Assembly: GCA_900539625.1 (NCBI GenBank)
Contig: UQCW01000043.1
Location: 1-24,649, forward strand
Reading direction: 5' to 3'
Length of the DNA: 24,649 nt
Origin: an uncultured Prevotella sp.
GTDB taxonomy: Bacteria; Bacteroidota; Bacteroidia; Bacteroidales; Bacteroidaceae
In this document: positions 24,000 to 24,649 of the stretch, piece after piece
How the letters are laid out: each line of letters opens with the position of its first letter
How positions within the stretch are numbered: position 1 is the first letter of the stretch
Made by a program: the position numbers and the translations under genes
Notes under the pieces: generated by a model
What the model was told of the DNA's origin: nothing
What the model saw: the letters and a program-made list of their open reading frames with translations, nothing else
The model's database searches: none

Positions 24000-24452
24000 A
24001 TGACAGACATAATAACTAACGAAGACAGACATATCAGGCAATTCCAACGGTTGGCCCTCTCTTTGGTGCCACCATTGGAACGTTGCCATCGGAATCTTTG
24101 CAACGAAGTGAATTACGTTGTGACGACGCTCAATCTCATTTCCTTGCAGCATTTTGATTTCAAACTATCAAGACAGGCAGCCATTCTTTTTCTCTATGAC
24201 TGTGGATATATTTTTTTCAAAAGGCGCGGCAATTGGCGGGGAACGGTTCAAAACGGCGATCCAGAAGAACGTCCCTTGCCGCCAAATCTGTACGTGTATT
24301 TGAACATGAACGGTGATTTGGTACGCTCCCTCCGATTGCTGACCATTCCTGTTCCACCAAACACCAGTGCCGACAAACTTGCGAAGTTGGAAAACATGCG
24401 GACGGCGCTGTCTGCTTTCGTTGAAAAAGAAAAAATGGATGCCTCGATGTAG
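24000..24452 (+). CDS. hypothetical protein
   Basis: 150 residues, no family recognised. It begins MTDIITNEDRHIRQFQRLAL; the middle has a hydrophobic stretch (AAILFLYDCGYIFFKRRG) and the end is helical and charged (KLAKLENMRTALSAFVEKEK). No signal peptide. A TTG at 23985 could add five residues, but ATG 24000 is preferred. It lies 67 bp after the subtilase, separated by a weak TGGCAAG/CTTGCCA hairpin without a T-run, and its stop codon lies inside a strong terminator. It looks like a real gene because of the terminator and sensible composition, but nothing shows its role. Confidence 0.65.
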   Translation: MTDIITNEDRHIRQFQRLALSLVPPLERCHRNLCNEVNYVVTTLNLISLQHFDFKLSRQAAILFLYDCGYIFFKRRGNWRGTVQNGDPEERPLPPNLYVYLNMNGDLVRSLRLLTIPVPPNTSADKLAKLENMRTALSAFVEKEKMDASM

Positions 24453-24470
24453 AGGGCATCCATTTTTTTT
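24434..24470 (+). terminator. rho-independent terminator of the hypothetical gene
   Basis: AATGGATGCCTC and GAGGGCATCCATT arms (one unpaired G) around a short loop, then eight T. The left arm overlaps the last codons of the gene, and A-rich DNA precedes it, so it could work on both strands. Confidence 0.9.
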
Positions 24471-24540
24471 GTATATCCGCTGATTGTGAGTCGATTATAG
24501 TGCCGTGTACTTGGTCTTGGCTAATGGAAAGTCATCGATT

Positions 24541-24649
24541 AGCGGGCGCGGGGTATGGGACCCCCGGGCCCGCCGAGGCCCCCCCGGGGGCCCCGGCCCC
24601 GGCGCCCGCGGCCCCGCCACCGCGCGCGTGCCGAAGGGCCGGGGGGGCG
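24541..24649. other. extremely GC-rich contig end
   Basis: Only 10 of the last 109 bases are A or T (about 91% GC), with runs of C and G, against roughly 50% in the genes. The change is abrupt after ordinary DNA up to about 24540. It looks like low-quality read ends or a chimeric join rather than genomic sequence. No feature is called inside it. Confidence 0.7.

Overview
The window looks like a draft contig from a Bacteroidales bacterium, most likely Prevotellaceae. The signs are Bacteroidota-type promoters (TAnnTTTG at -7, TTG about 20 nt upstream), almost no Shine-Dalgarno sequences, a type III glutamine synthetase, the DapL route to diaminopimelate, and a subtilase with a type IX secretion (T9SS)-like C-terminal sorting domain. 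Both ends are odd in composition: a T-rich start (1-84) and about 91% GC over the last 109 bases. Both look like contig-edge artefacts.

Layout. 1-3.8 kb: a minus-strand pair, an S9 prolyl-oligopeptidase-like peptidase followed by a DUF1294 membrane protein, framed by two inverted copies of a 136-bp REPIN-like element and by dense palindromic repeats. 3.8-4.77 kb: about 950 bp without a convincing gene, holding one promoter and a hairpin-rich leader. 4.77-8.8 kb: a large secreted discoidin-domain protein with a stop codon in its signal peptide and a probable frameshift at its 3' end, then a MATE transporter. 8.8-9.5 kb: rplS with promoter and terminator. 9.5-12.3 kb: a minus-strand AAA/DUF4143 ATPase and a DPM1-type glycosyltransferase, separated by two tandem-repeat arrays. 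12.5-15.9 kb: dapF, dapL and a GH43-like secreted glycosidase. 16-18.65 kb: type III glutamine synthetase. 18.65-19.65 kb: a block of mobile or palindromic repeats. 19.66-21.45 kb: a small AraC-type regulator and an L-cysteine desulfidase-like enzyme. 21.7-24.45 kb: a secreted S8 subtilase and a small hypothetical protein.

The genes are mostly housekeeping: lysine/peptidoglycan precursor synthesis, nitrogen and sulfur metabolism, translation, secreted hydrolases. The unusual content is between the genes. At least three families of small non-coding elements with terminal inverted repeats occur, two of them about 191 bp long. The two 191-bp families have different termini but share a central GGAG-plus-hairpin whose stem differs by compensatory changes. 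A 136-bp family has GTAG-plus-hairpin at both ends, the layout of REPINs mobilised by RAYT transposases. No transposase is visible here. Several of these elements sit just downstream of -7 promoter boxes, so they may affect transcription of glnN, the AraC/desulfidase genes and the subtilase.
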